A stretch of DNA of 64,000 bases from the NCBI GenBank assembly GCA_963662175.1, contig OY759225.1:1860001-1924000 (forward strand). The letters are read 5' to 3'. Every line of letters begins with the position of its first letter. The stretch's first letter is position 1. This stretch comes from Aradus depressus. Taxonomy: Eukaryota > Arthropoda > Insecta > Hemiptera > Aradidae. Position numbers and translations under genes: made by a program. Positions 24,701 through 34,439 of this stretch are shown here, in pieces. Under the pieces are notes generated by a model. That model was not told the origin of the DNA and made no database searches. It was given only the letters and a program-made list of their open reading frames with translations.

Positions 24701-27700
24701 TCCCCCATTTCATAGCAGATTTTGAAGATAGTGTGCGTGCAGCGCCTCTGGTGGAGGGCTGCGTCAACTAATGTGGCTGAAAAATGTTGTGTCCATTTTG
24801 GCTCCGATGACCGTTTTTAAAACCAAAATTATTATTACCAATATTTTCCACAAAAAAAATAAGTACTCTGAAATTTCAGGATTTTCATGTTCCTAATCTT
24901 GAGATTGAAGTTTGGTTTAATCTACCATCGGCAAACAACTGCGACTTGGTTTTTTTTTTGTTTTTTAGGCCCTTCAACCTACAGAATCCATTTCTGAAAA
25001 TAATTGAAAAATATATTACCTCATGGATTCTCTCTAGAAGGGGCTGCAGCCAATCTTTGTTGCACTCCACATGGCTGTCGAGGAAGGTGAGTACTGGCGC
25101 CAGAGCAGCATCGGCCCCTCGCACGCGAGAACGCATCAGTCCTACAGAGAGCAATAACAACGCATTATGTAGTCTCATGTATAAAATTACACACATTCAA
25201 ATTATTAATAATATATTCTAAAAATTAATTTTATTTATTTATATAAAAACAACGAAGTAGGTAACTAAATTAGTGAATAATTAAATCAAGTCGCATTTGT
25301 TTTGGAATGAGTCAATGAGTGGAAAACAAAAGACTGTTCTAAATAGGATGGGCGAGTCTATGTGATGAAGGTGAGATGAGATGTGAAGGTGGACAGGCTG
25401 GGAGTGAGACAAGTGTTTAGGCTTAACGTGTGATGAACGGTACAGGAGTGAAATAGATGCGCAAAGAAGGTACTTTTATTTATTTATATGTACATAATAT
25501 ATATGCCCAAAATATCAAAGAATTATAAATTAGTTTGTAAGACTTCTTTTTAAAAAATAATTTCATGTTTTTTTTATTTTTCATTATTTAACTAACAAAT
25601 TTATAATGCAGATTTAAGTAAATAAACCCAAATATTTGTTCTCTTATTCTATGCTATTCATTTTCCCTGTTAACCTAGTAAGATAATTTACTTATACCTT
25701 TGGATTAGATTTAACATTTTTGCAAAATTTAGAAAAACAATATGGCATCTCTTTAGAAATCCAAATAAAAAGTTTGTTAATTGAAATTTTTTTAAAAATA
25801 CATGCACTTTCTTTAAAATTTGGTAAAAGACCTGGTTTAAATTTCTACAGGAATAGTGGTAAAGACATCTTTAATTTTTTTGCAATTTTCAATTTATTAC
25901 CGATTTTTACATATATTCCGGCGAATATTTTTATTGTTTCACTTTGAGTCCGGATCAACGTCCTATCTGAACGCGTTATCACGCTACACTAATTTCTAAT
26001 TTTACACAACGCTAATTCGCAACAATCATCCGCCGGCGCCCACACTATCCCGATAACGTCACAGGCAAAACAAACACTGCACAACAAACACGTACATACA
26101 TGCTCTATCCATTGTGACCTCAACCGTTGTTATCGCATTATTAGTCTCGTAGTTATTATCGATTGAAATCTGAAGGTATTTTGTAACACAAGAAAGTTTG
26201 ACCGGCTATCACTGTGCTTAACGAGCGAATAGACGTTTTCACGTCAAAATCTCCTGCTTTCTAATGCATTACACTGCACAGAGGGATTCTAGCGATGCCC
26301 ATATTGTGTAGGTACGAGTATGTATTTGTTCGTACGCCAGTGTCCTGTGATCAGTAGCCCTTAGATCCATTCTGCTCATTAGCGTAATAAAAAAACAATA
26401 AATAATAAAAAATTAGAAATAAGAATCTGCGCGAAAATCAAAAAATTAATTTAAAATCAAGTAAAAAAAATTTTAAAAAAATAAATTAAAAAACACCTTT
26501 TGCACAGCCTCTATTGAACCTGAAACACAGATCTCATCAAACAATCTAAAATACTTTACTTTATATTATAAAAAAATAGAAATGAAACAGATCTCTCTCT
26601 TATCTATTGCAAATTGATAAAAATAATAGAATGGCTGCCCCATTTTTACAATTGCTATAAAATTACGTGAAATGTATTTGAAATATTTTACCTTCTCGTT
26701 TTTCATTTCGGATGATTCGTACTTTTTGTATTTTAGCCAGTTCATCACCGTCTAAAGCTGAAATAAAAGATGATTTAGAAAAATTAGGACGAATAAAGAG
26801 AGAGAAAGCAGTCATTTTGATAAATTGAAATAAGTAATATATATATATTGTCAACATATAATAATGATAATTGTAATTTATTCAATTAACCATACATCAG
26901 TTTTCAATATTTCATTTCATATCAAATTAAAAAAAAAAAAGTTAATTATTATAAAAAGTTGATAAAATCGTATACACAATTAAAATAGATGCAATTATTT
27001 AAAATATATATATATATATATGTAGTTGTACAGTTGAAATAGGTCAAAAATAAAATGTGGAACTCACGATTATCACTGAAGTCGTCCACAAGAATAATTT
27101 CTTTGATGAGATGCTCAGGACTCCGGTTCAACACACTGTAATAAATAAAATAGAAGAGAAATAAGTTTAAACAATTAGGAAATGGTACAGGTTCACAAGA
27201 GTATAGGATCAGTTTTGTAATCAGATTTTGAAGCACCGAAGAGATTTCAGAATAAGTCTTTGGAGTCGTAGGGATCCTGAAGCGTTATTGTCTGCCAGCA
27301 TCGATGAGAAAAAAAAAACGGACTTTCTCCATTTATTTAAATATTTAAGAAATTATACTATTGATAAAAATATAACATTATTAAATAAATAAAACTAAAA
27401 TGAACTGAATACATACATTTTTTAACTAATTGATTAAGTTGAAAAAATTTAAGAACTGTATTAGTGAAACATTTAGTTCATTTTGATTTAGTTAGAGGTA
27501 TATTTTTTATGTTTTCTTTAAATAATAATTCTAATAATTATTAATATTATTATTATTACAATTATTGTCAATATTATTTCTGTAATTTATTATTAAGTTT
27601 CATTTTACATATACTGATCATATTAACAATTTGTGGGAGGAGCCTATGAATGTGGGAGTGGGGAGAAGTTGGTTCTATGATCGCTGGACAGTGTTGGACA

Positions 27701-30700
27701 GAGAGTCTTCCATGGTCCTGTTGACATCAGGGCACTCCTCAAGGCCACCAACCTGCCGACTTCTCTCGTCAACCTTCAAATTTTGAGATCAGTGATATGT
27801 GTGCTTGCTTACTGAGCTCAAGATTGTGGGTTTGAAAGTTTCTTTTATCTGGGAGGTAAAATAAACTTAAGCACGCCGTCCTACGGATGGGACGTTAAGC
27901 AATGGTCTTGAGGCTGTACAATGTCAGGTACTCATTAAAGACCCCTACCCTAGGTGAATAAAAATTTAGAGTAGGCAAAATTAAGGATTCCTATAGTAGA
28001 GTCGGACTCATGTACACTAGAGTGATGAAAGAGGGCTCTGGTAGTAGGCGATATGACCTCATAGTTAAAGCCCGAGCATGAATCACAATATCTAACTAGA
28101 GGTATTGCCTAACCTCACCTCGGAAGGAATTTAAGAAGTGTGCCCGGCTAATTTAATGGTAGTTTCAAAATACTTTTTATATTATACTTGCTATAAATTA
28201 AAGGTTCTATTCACAGGATTTTATAAAAAGATTACCCGGGAAGGTCCCTAAAATATGTGCTTTCAAAGTGTGAGAGTAATTTTTTAGACAAAATTAAAAA
28301 TTTTTAATGAAATTTTCAGTGTGTAATATATATTTTTTTTATATTTCCTCGAGATGAAAGTAATAATGCCACACTGCTAAGCCCGTATTACGATATTATC
28401 CCTAGCTATAATAGTATAGAGGAAGTTCTGTAATCGGTCAAAATCAGTTCCTCCATTTGAAAAGAATTTCTGAAATTCCCGTCCAAGTTCAACTCTCAAA
28501 ATTCTGACTGATTATATAACTACGTTCTGTGTTCAAGTTTATATCTCAGACAGTGGAATATAACCGTAATGGACCGAGCTTTCGAGGGCAAGATTTCTGT
28601 TGCACGCCGCCAAATGTACCTAAATATGAAACAATTAATAGTTCATTAAAAAGTATATCGATACCTTAGCCCAAAGTATATCGATACCTTAGCCCAAAGT
28701 ATATCGATACCTTAGCCCAAAATCCAATATTCATCGACTCGATACGTATTGTTTGCCAAAAGCTGGACCAAAGAAAGCGAGGTATTACGGCGTGGGCTTA
28801 ACAAGAAAACTCTAATACTTGTCGTTGCAATGAATGCACTGACACGAACTTTCATATGTAAATTCACAAACCCATAAGGACGAAAACTATTAATTTTCAG
28901 TGGAATCGACTAAAAGGGAATATCAGAAGTGGGTTCAACTCAAAAAAACAATAACTGCCGGCCGGTGTACTGAACATATCATATCGATATGAAATTTTAT
29001 ATTTAAAGTCGAAACCTATTTATGTTCCTCAAAATACGACCAAAGGGAAGGAGTAGAGGAGATAGGTTCCACTCAAGTACCCTAATAACTGCCGATGTAA
29101 TGAATGTATCGACACAACTCGAAGTTTGGAGGGAAGTCACCGAAGTTTTTTTTGATATGTATTCAACGAATCTACACTTATTGTGGTTAGAGCGAATGGA
29201 CACGTAAGGAGGGACGAGTGGAAACTAAACGTTACAAAACCCGTCTTCTTATCTACGCGATTTTTCAAGAATTCAAACTGCGACCAATTTTATTCAAAAG
29301 AGGAGGGGGTTCAGACGTCTCAAAAATCTTGAAACTCCGAAAATCCATTTTTGACTTATAAGCTCTCTCTATGAAGTAGATCAGAAGGAAAGGGGGAGAG
29401 GAAGGGGGGGGGGGGGGGGGGGGGGAGGTATCTATAAAAATCCTTGTAATGTAATTCCTCTCCCTAAAAAAAGTTTTTTTTAGAGGGCGCCGGTAGCTCA
29501 GTGGTATGCATGCTTGCCTTCTGAGCTCAAGAACGTGGGTTCGAAACTCGACCGAGGACCTTAGTTTATTTTATCTGGGAGGTAAAATAAACTTAAGCAT
29601 GCTGTCCTTCGGATGGGACGTTAAGCGATGGTCCCGAGTTAAAGACCCCTACCCTAGGTGAATAAAAATTTAGGGTAGGCAAAATTTAGGACTCCCACAG
29701 TAGAGTCGGGCTCATGTCCACCAGTGTGACGAAAGAGCGCTCTGGTAGTAGGCGATATGACCTCGTAGTTAAAGCCCGGGCATGAGTCATAAAACCTAAC
29801 TTAACCTAAAAAAAAGTTCGTCAATACATATCGAGTCACAATACATTTGTTCCAATTAATCGTACTTTAATTTTTTTTTACCACCCTAATACCTTATTAT
29901 CTAGGATAATCATAACTCAGTGAATAAAAATCCCATTTATTATCTAGGATAATCATAACTCAGTGAATAAAAATCCCATTACTGATATGAGGATTCCGGT
30001 TTCCGATCCATAAATTATAATCTATGGAATTAAGGAGGCGCCAAATAGTTTATTGAAAACAAGAAAATAACAAAACAATGCATAAAATTATACGACTTTG
30101 TTCAATCGGGCCTGATGATAGAACGGCCCTTCATTGTATGTAAATGTGTTTTCTTTTTATCGCCTATTTACATTCTGACTAGTTACTTAATCCAGCCTTC
30201 GTTGTAACAGTAATTTTAGAAGGTTAACCAAGAACATTTGTGCTATCTGTCGGTATAGTGGGGAACTAATAAAAACGAAGGACTTGTTTAACGTTCATAT
30301 TCTCTAATACCAGAGAAGTGTATACATACAGTGTACCGACAGTAACATACAACACACCCATTCAGTTTGATGGTTATATTTATACCTACTACCAGATCAG
30401 TAGTGGACATGAGCCGGACTCTGTGGGAGTCCTAAATTTTGCCTACCTAAGTTTAATCACATAGGGTAGGGGTCGTTAACAAGTACCTGACATCGCAGGT
30501 TCGGGACCATCGCTCAACTGGGTATTATGGATATCAGTTCTTGCAAAAAAACAGGTACCTGGGAACTGCAGATTATCTTTTCAATGTTGAAGGAAATCGA
30601 GGTTCTGTCGTGTAAAAGAAAAATGCAAAATTTGGCCAACGTTTCGCAAACTATTTATTTTCTTCTTCAGGGCCTTTATTATTATATAAGGCCCTGAAGA

Positions 30701-31219
30701 AGAAAATAAATAGTTTTCGAAACGTTGGCCAAATTCTTTTCATTTACACGACAGAACCTCGATTTCCTTCAACATTGAAAAGATACTGTCGACTCTATCA
30801 ATCATTATGCAGATTATCTATTCTCGACAGCCATTATCAGGTTGTAGCCGCTCGACTGTTCTCTATTTATATGTTTTTCAAAAAATATAATGAATCGGTG
30901 CCACAAGTACCACCTACTTTATATATATTTCTTCTTCGGATATTTTCGTTATGACCAACCAGAATATATTTTTCGTCTTTACTTATTGTACCCTTATAAT
31001 TACAAGAACTGTTAGACGGCTCCGGGAACTTTGCCTCTCTATGTGTAGGATCCAAGTAAGTCGATAAAAAAAAAAATCAAATAAATATAATAAATAAATA
31101 GACAATAAATAATGAACCTGACGACAGTTCTGAGGAGTGTGGACCTTGCTTCATTGTGGAAGGTTATAATGACGCTCGTTGGTGGTAGCTGCTCTGTGTG
31201 GTACTTCTTATCTTTACAT
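15603..31219 (-). CDS. Polypeptide N-acetylgalactosaminyltransferase, GALNT2/Pgant2 type; nine 3' exons, 5' end not found
   Basis: The join on the minus strand is 31219-31118, 27135-27068, 26757-26692, 25141-25020, 22523-22348, 19509-19406, 18201-17982, 17380-17047, 15758-15603. It totals 1348 bases, about 449 residues, all phases consistent, all introns GT-AG. The enzyme moves GalNAc from UDP-GalNAc to Ser or Thr in the Golgi, starting mucin-type O-glycans, with manganese. The GT-A fold shows [28 protein letters not shown], the DXH motif in [23 protein letters not shown], and the acceptor-side motif [20 protein letters not shown]. The ricin-type lectin domain follows, with [15 protein letters not shown] and SQRWTF. 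The family is usually 560-630 residues. About 130-150 N-terminal residues (tail, membrane anchor, stem, start of the catalytic domain) are missing here. The first exon found opens in phase, needing two bases from upstream. Similarity to the GALNT2/Pgant2 branch is strong from memory. Confidence 0.88.
16160..16530 (+). mobile_element. Penelope-like element tail (tentative)
   Basis: The segment carries the hammerhead-like motif at 16281-16325 and an AT-rich tail ending in a short (ATT)n run near 16530. Such tails with a CTGATGA...CGAAAC motif are known from Penelope-like elements. No coding part remains. Confidence 0.35.
16281..16325 (+). ncRNA. Hammerhead-ribozyme-like motif
   Basis: CTGATGA (16282-16288), one unpaired T, a 7-bp helix GGGACGT/ACGTCCC with a four-base loop, then GAAAC. 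This is the order of a hammerhead catalytic core, with C3-A9, helix II and G12-A14. A short helix III is possible (AC/GT). The extra T after A9 is unusual and no helix I is evident, so activity is doubtful. Hammerheads of this sort are known in Penelope-like retroelements. Confidence 0.4.
17047..17380 (-). CDS. GALNT exon: catalytic-lectin linker and two lectin repeats
   Basis: It reads [20 protein letters not shown] and [14 protein letters not shown], the usual link between the catalytic and lectin parts. The repeats follow with [23 protein letters not shown] and HHELCLGL. It is strikingly GC-rich for this window. Splice sites are TTTGTCCAG and CAG/GTATTG. Confidence 0.9.
17430..17815 (-). 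repeat. Rep-D copy in a GALNT intron
   Basis: Read on the minus strand, it runs from ATGTTTTTCGAACCTCTGAA to GATTCACTGACGAC and holds two of the tandem units, with AATTTCGTGTCGATACATTC and AAATTTCGTGTTTATATATT as the shared blocks. Confidence 0.65.
17982..18201 (-). CDS. GALNT exon: acceptor-binding half of the catalytic domain
   Basis: It reads [40 protein letters not shown] and [20 protein letters not shown]. These are near-invariant blocks of the family, including the catalytic-loop region ending in the RxxHPY motif. It ends on AA of an Asn codon at GTATGT. Confidence 0.92.
18298..18521 (+). repeat. 64-bp tandem repeat, about 3.5 copies, in a GALNT intron
   Basis: Units run from AGCGTCTGGAGAGAAGGAGC to GACATAGCCTTCTAAAATT. 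The first lacks three bases and the last is internally deleted. Few differences separate the units, so the array is young. The chance ORF at 18254-18511 only reads through it. Confidence 0.85.
19120..19140 (+). repeat. Poly-T tract
   Basis: A run of T with one final G, possibly the A-tail of an old minus-strand insertion; no element body could be linked to it. Confidence 0.5.
19283..19395. repeat. Imperfect palindrome related to the 30573-30786 element
   Basis: The left arm GGGAAATCGAGGATCTG...GTAAAGAAGAAAACT is repeated inverted as AGTTTTCTTCTTTAC...CTCGATTTTCCTC around a 25-base centre. Its outer end GGAAATCGAGG matches the outer end of the larger palindrome, so it looks like a shortened relative. 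Confidence 0.55.
19406..19509 (-). CDS. GALNT exon with the WGGEN motif
   Basis: It reads [20 protein letters not shown] and [14 protein letters not shown]. The WGGEN block carries the conserved Glu of the Gal/GalNAc-transferase motif. The exon opens after AG of an Arg codon and closes on G at GTAAAA. Confidence 0.92.
20178..20540 (-). pseudogene. LINE 3' end: ORF2 C-terminus and short UTR
   Basis: On the minus strand the frame reads [20 protein letters not shown] and [20 protein letters not shown], then NHLP. The pattern H...RN.NNI.IP.HR......S....GIK.YN.LP is the conserved C-terminal tail of several jockey-related LINE families. A frameshift follows. The 3' end is a short (TCTAA)n tail near 20185. 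The element is 5'-truncated and lies in a GALNT intron. Confidence 0.6.
20860..20925 (+). ncRNA. Degraded hammerhead-like motif
   Basis: CTGAAGATGGGC is followed by GACGAAAATG. The core strands are present, but the sequence between them no longer forms a stable helix. Listed as a decayed relative of the 16281 motif. Confidence 0.2.
21395..21470 (-). ncRNA. Degraded hammerhead-like motif, minus strand
   Basis: On the minus strand CTGATGATGG is followed by ATTTCGAAAATGTACAG. Spacing and order fit the family, but helix II is weak. Confidence 0.2.
21713..22046 (+). repeat. SINE-A copy, full length, in a GALNT intron
   Basis: The element runs from AGAGGGCGCCGGTAGCTCAG to CATAAAACCTAACC. A box A-like and a box B-like block (GTGGGTTCGTAACCC) are both present. 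The flanks share ACAAAACG, a possible target-site duplication. Confidence 0.88.
22348..22523 (-). CDS. GALNT exon: centre of the catalytic domain
   Basis: It reads [40 protein letters not shown] and [19 protein letters not shown]. The GGFDWNL block is invariant in the family, and [15 protein letters not shown] points to the GALNT2/Pgant2 branch. Confidence 0.93.
22650..24390. other. GALNT intron sequence, nothing recognised
   Basis: AT-rich sequence. The stretch 23830-24060 has fragments of Rep-D style (AAATTTCATTTTTTCCGACC) but no full unit. Confidence 0.5.
24395..24593 (-). repeat. SINE-A copy lacking the head, in a GALNT intron
   Basis: Read on the minus strand it has a box B-like block (CGGGTTCGACACCCAG), the segment around CTTCGAATGGGACGTTAAGC, and GGACTCCCACAGTAGAGTCA. 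The far tail is missing. Confidence 0.72.
25020..25141 (-). CDS. GALNT exon with the DXH motif
   Basis: It reads [20 protein letters not shown] and [20 protein letters not shown]. Asp and His of DSH bind the manganese ion and the sugar nucleotide. Splice sites are CTCTCTGTAG and GAG/GTAATA. Confidence 0.93.
25225..25935 (+). repeat. Rep-C copy 1
   Basis: One of three copies of a ~700-bp dispersed sequence (others at 43690-44420 and 62625-63340). Shared landmarks are GATGTGAAGGTGGACAG, GGTACTTTTATTTATTTATA, CCAAATATTTGTTCTCTTAT and CTTTGGATTAGATTTAACAT, in the same order. No open frame or terminal repeat is visible. Copies are well diverged. Confidence 0.75.
26278..26382 (-). pseudogene. Short LINE ORF2 tail fragment
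   Basis: Minus-strand sequence matches the 56161-56632 LINE in the region that encodes SRMDLRA and HNMGIA. The middle is altered by changes around 26310. Only about 100 bases remain. Confidence 0.6.
26692..26757 (-). CDS. GALNT exon (66 bases)
   Basis: It reads [20 protein letters not shown] and E, joining upstream C as Pro. The pattern D.....LAKI.KVR.IRN..REG is a family signature. The acceptor TTTATTTCAG was chosen because it keeps the length of the relative proteins; AG after CTTT would shorten it. Confidence 0.88.
27068..27135 (-). CDS. GALNT exon (68 bases) with the LVDD motif
   Basis: It reads [20 protein letters not shown] and SDN. The LVDD block binds the uridine nucleotide in this family. 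Acceptor TTATTTATTACAG, donor C/GTGAGT. Confidence 0.9.
27786..28099 (+). repeat. SINE-A copy, GALNT intron
   Basis: The head is eroded (TGTGCTTGCTTACTGAGCTC). About 20 bases after the box B region are deleted. The core and tail are complete, ending in CATGAATCACAATATCTAAC. Confidence 0.85.
28652..28724 (+). repeat. 24-bp tandem repeat, three copies
   Basis: AAAGTATATCGATACCTTAG plus four bases occurs three times almost without change. Confidence 0.9.
28795..29125 (+). repeat. Rep-D copy with about 2.5 tandem units
   Basis: The units share AATAACTGCCG, TGAAATTT and AAGGACG blocks. The left end, with AGTTCTGTAATCGGTC, may be the sequence at 28428, separated by unrelated DNA. Confidence 0.6.
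29407..29426 (+). repeat. Poly-G tract (about 20 G)
   Basis: One of at least eight G or C homopolymers of 12 or more bases in the window (33135, 36218, 42570, 49665, 50152, 55830, 58128, 61208). Their true lengths in the sample are uncertain. Confidence 0.8.
29483..29812 (+). repeat. SINE-A reference copy (tRNA-derived, ~330 bp)
   Basis: The element has a tRNA-like head with a box A-like block (GGTAGCTCAGTGG) and a box B-like block (GGGTTCGAAACTC), a central segment TTTATCTGGGAGGTAAAATA, the core CTTCGGATGGGACGTTAAGC, and a tail that ends in short TAACC/TAACT repeats instead of poly-A. At least 20 copies and fragments occur in the window on both strands. The layout fits RNA polymerase III-driven SINEs. 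The tail-repeat type suggests a LINE partner that recognises TAAC-like ends; which one is unknown. This copy lacks about 20 bases after CCCGAG. Confidence 0.9.
29896..29980 (+). repeat. 46-bp direct repeat, two copies
   Basis: TTATTATCTAGGATAATCAT plus 26 further bases occurs twice in a row, without a difference that I could see. Confidence 0.9.
30390..30530 (-). repeat. SINE-A fragment
   Basis: Minus-strand tail portion with GGACTCCCACAGAGTCCGGC and CGATGGTCCCGAACCTGCG. Both ends are missing. Confidence 0.7.
30625..30674 (-). ncRNA. Hammerhead-like motif in left palindrome arm
   Basis: On the minus strand CTGAAGA, A, GAAAA, a seven-base loop, TTTGC, then GAAAC. One mismatch in helix II compared with the right arm. 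Confidence 0.3.
30690..30735 (+). ncRNA. Hammerhead-like motif in right palindrome arm
   Basis: CTGAAGA (30694-30700), one unpaired A, helix GAAAA/TTTTC with loop TAAATAG, then GAAAC (30719-30723). The helix sequence differs wholly from those at 16281 and 42190 but stays paired. Confidence 0.35.
31118..31219 (-). CDS. GALNT first exon found (start of the GT-A fold)
   Basis: It reads [20 protein letters not shown] and [13 protein letters not shown]. The Cys and the [11 protein letters not shown] block are diagnostic. It opens with one base that completes an upstream codon, so at least one exon with the IPDTR region must precede it. The acceptor is TTTCTGTTACAG and the donor CAG/GTTCAT. Confidence 0.9.
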
Positions 31220-31229
31220 CTGTAACAGA

Positions 31230-32100
31230 AAACAAAGAAATACATTAGTAGAAGAAGTGGACCTGGGGAAGTACAATGGACGTGAGTAGCGCTTCAATGC
31301 AGCTATTTCCAATCGTGATATTAGATGACCACCCCCAGTGTCGGTATCCGCATTACTTTAATATAAGACAAATCTTTCAGGGTTCCGTTGGTCGAAAACG
31401 AGAGTGATGCGGTACTTAAGAGAATAGATGTGTAAACATATGCTTTAGTTTCAAAAATATGCTGTCGTGTACGAGGAATTAAACTTTCAAATTTAAGTTT
31501 CTTCAATTTCTTTTATACATGAAATTATAAGTTTGTGATAACTAAAATAATTTTTTTTTTTTTTAATTCACACTGATATTTTATTTTATTTTACCACAAA
31601 TTGTATTTATTGAGACAAATTTAAGCTATCGAAGCATCTTAACCTAAAAGTTTCTTACCGAAAGATCGTAATATTGATATTTTAGTTAAATTCACTACAA
31701 CGGTAAATATGATCAATAATGTTGTAAAAATACAATGTTATATCTAATCATGTTTTTAAGAGTCGTTTTATTGTTATTGGTTTTATTATATATTTATCTT
31801 TACATTCATTCATACGTGACGAAATATATTAAACTTTCTTCGATGATCACAACATTAAAATGTACCTCATAAAAGTACAACATAAAAAGTCAAATGCAGT
31901 CGAAATATAATACACACTTTCTTAATATATGACGTAAAAATGATCAAAAACAGATGACATCACAGGTAAAGAAGTGTGTAGTTGTGTGTGTGCGCTGCGC
32001 ACGCAACCGTCCGACACAAACACACTTACATCAACGAGACTTACGCTCTGACATCGAGAGCTAAGTTGTTTACACATCTAAAACCCTATAAAAGGGCGTC
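31230..32100. other. No recognised feature
   Basis: AT-rich sequence where the missing GALNT exon might lie. I searched the minus strand for FNQ-like and DTR-like codings and found none convincing. Confidence 0.45.
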
Positions 32101-32119
32101 TGTCTGTCTCTCCACCCCT

Positions 32120-32590
32120 CATAAGCTAACTTACCCCTCATATCAAGCTAACTATTGAACCAATATGACCGAAATTTTGCACAAAATCCAAGGGTGATGT
32201 GTAGAATTAGCGAAAAATCAGTAGTATCAGAACATGATTCGGCAGAAAAAAAATACAGTATTTCCAGGTTATGGGATATAGATAGCTCTGACGATACTTG
32301 AGGAATTCTGATAATTTATTTAACGATATGAGTCAAATAAAGGTTATATTCAGTTGTTTTGTATGTATAACGAACTGACCTGGGAAAGGAGAATTTGGAA
32401 CTCCCACAGAGTCGGCTCATGACCACCAGAGCGCAGAAAGAGCGCTCTAGTAGTAGTCGATATGACTAACTATAACGAACTAAATCGAGATATACAGACT
32501 ACACTCATGCATTTTTTTTTTTTTTCTTATGATTTTACAACTAAGGAACTCATATATTACTCTAGTGATGGAGTTAGGAACTATACTGTC
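32120..32590 (+). repeat. Rep-E copy, interrupted by a SINE-A fragment
   Basis: Shared blocks with 43190-43470 include GAAATTTTGCACAAAATCCA, TTCAGTTGTTTTGTAT, TTTTACAACTAA and TACTCTAG, in order. A third, shorter relative is at 46080-46250. Confidence 0.55.
32380..32485 (+). repeat. SINE-A fragment inside Rep-E
   Basis: Tail portion with GAACTCCCACAGAGTCGGCT and AGAGCGCTCTAGTAGTAGTC. It interrupts the Rep-E homology. Confidence 0.7.
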
Positions 32591-32595
32591 AATCT

Positions 32596-32941
32596 AGGTT
32601 AGGTTAGGTTTTATGATTCATGCTCGGGCTTTAACTACGAGGTTATATCGCCTACTACCAGAGCGCTCTTTCGTCACTAAGGTGGACATGAGTCTGACAC
32701 TACTGTGGGAGTCCTAAATTTTGCCTACCCTAAATTTTTATTCACCTAGGGCAGGGGTCTTTAACGAGAACCTGACATCGTACAGGCTCGGGACCATCGC
32801 TTAACGTCCCATCCGAAGGACGGCGTGCTTAAGTTTATTTAACCTCCCAGATAAAATAAACTAAGGGCCTCGGTCGGGTTTCGAACCCATGTGCTTGAGC
32901 TCAGAAGGCAAGCACGCATACCACTGAGCTACCGGCGCCCT
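32596..32941 (-). repeat. SINE-A copy, full length
   Basis: Complete from the tRNA-like head (GAGGGCGCCGGTAGCTCAG) to the AACCTAACCTA tail, on the minus strand. Both flanks carry TCAATCT, a likely target-site duplication. Confidence 0.92.
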
Positions 32942-33134
32942 CACTCTCAATCTATATTATTTAATTTTTCTTTTACTATCCAGCCAAAATACATGCGCTG
33001 ACCTAAGTAAGTTAGGCAGCAAATATATTACCCGTACCCTTCATTATATGACCTCATCTCGGCGGAAGTAGTAACATAAAGTTCAAATTTGGGGCTCCAT
33101 GTTAATTGTACTAAAAAAAAATCTCTGATCTAGG

Positions 33135-33272
33135 GGGGGGGGGGGGGGGGAGAGGAGAAAATCGTCGGTGAATCATCTCTTTCTCTCTCACCCTCTCTCC
33201 CCCCCCCCTCTCTCTCTCACCCTCTCTCTCTCTCTCTCCCCCTCTCACTCTCTCTCACCCTCTCTCTCTCTC
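33135..33272 (+). repeat. Poly-G tract followed by CT-rich microsatellite
   Basis: About 17 G are followed, after 20 bases, by imperfect (CT)n with CCC interruptions to 33272. Confidence 0.85.
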
Positions 33273-33279
33273 CTCATGT

Positions 33280-33979
33280 CGATATGACGTTTTGAAGGCA
33301 GTTTTTAGGAATGTTGGGAACCCCCCTCCCCTAAATTCAGGAAGGAAGGAGGACTGGAAGTGTAACACTGGATTGATGACACGATTGTTCCGCACGTTTT
33401 CATGTTGCATAAGCCCTATAAATATTTATCAGTTATTTACTTGTATATTTACTTTCTCATAATACTATAGTTATCATAATTGAGTACATTAGAATAAATA
33501 AATAAATAATTCATAAACTTAATATAATATACATTAGAACAAAGAGAACAACAATTTGAGATATCACTAGCTAATTCTGACTGACCCAAATATGTTTTAT
33601 GTTTCCTAATGTCTCTATCATTTACGATACATACATGTGTATTATGTAAGTAGGAAGTTGTGGGAAACAACGAATTAGCCTACTTTCCATCGGTAAAAGA
33701 AACTAAAGAACCAGCATTCTTGTTGAATGGTTACTAATATAGCTGTAAATGGTTCTATTAATTATTCAAGCAATCTAGAAAAACATTGATAATAACTATA
33801 ATGGTCTTTTTCATTTTTAAGTTACCCCTATGGGAAAGTTCCATGCAGCCTGTACATATTATTATTTATAAGTTCAATATGACTAGTGTTAAATCTTGGG
33901 TGATTCCTTGTTCATTTTATTATAAGTATTAACCATTTTAAAGTAAGTAGTATTTTTCTTTTTGTTTTTTTTGTTTTTT
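33280..33979. other. No recognised feature
   Basis: AT-rich sequence; the short minus-strand frame at 33449-33670 has no motif. Confidence 0.45.
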
Positions 33980-34165
33980 GGTCTTATGTACGATGCATAT
34001 TAGCCATGTCACTGTGTTATCTAGTTATTTACGACATCCATGGCCCCGGGAGGAAGTTCTATCTACGAAATTAAACTCACTCCCGAACGGGATTCGAACC
34101 AGCAAACCATGACGTGACCATGCAAACAAAGCCCTATGCTCTAGCCCGCATGGCTCCCAGGTAGA
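33980..34165 (-). repeat. SINE-B copy (second tRNA-like family)
   Basis: On the minus strand the box B-like block reads CTGGTTCGAATCCCGTTC, preceded by a box A-like AGCATAGGGCTTTG region. Another copy is at 57570-57765 with CATCCATGGCCCCGGGAGGA and the same layout; a fragment is at 46572-46640. It shares no sequence with SINE-A beyond box B. Confidence 0.7.
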
Positions 34166-34439
34166 TTTTAGGTTAATAAAGTTCCGTTGAAGTTTTTGGC
34201 ATTTTCAACTATTTAACACTAACTCAGAATAAAACTAAACTTATTAAATTAATAATCAAACGTATTATTTTAACGCATAAACCGTACACGCACAAACGTA
34301 GCACACAACAGCTGATGCATCGACACCGGCCTAACTCGTAGTTGACTTGTACGCATGCGCTACTCATCCCCCTCTCCTTAGTGTTTAATGTTTGATTTTT
34401 TATGTCGAAGTTATTCCGATTCACTAGTCTCGCTAAAGA

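Larger units (their letters stand above)
30573..30786. repeat. ~210-bp palindrome (arms ~100 bp) with a hammerhead-like motif in each arm
   Basis: The left arm begins TTATCTTTTCAATGTTGAAG and the right arm ends with its inverse. The centre is about 10 bases, flanked by GGGCCTT/AAGGCCC. Arms differ at only a few positions. Each arm holds CTGAAGA...CGAAACGTTGGCC. Facing copies of terminal repeats are known in Penelope-like elements, and this may be two such ends with the body lost. Confidence 0.7.

Noticed and set aside
28652..28724. CRISPR-like spaced repeats
   Set aside because: The 24-bp units are directly tandem without spacers, and the genome is eukaryotic.
30116..30150. Another hammerhead-like motif (GGGCCTGATGATAGAACGGCCC)
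   Set aside because: The GAAA strand is missing, so only half a core is present.
31321..31506. Candidate for the missing GALNT exon (frame with LIPRTRQH)
   Set aside because: The likeness to IPDTR is short, the following Cys spacing is wrong and there is no donor in a useful place.
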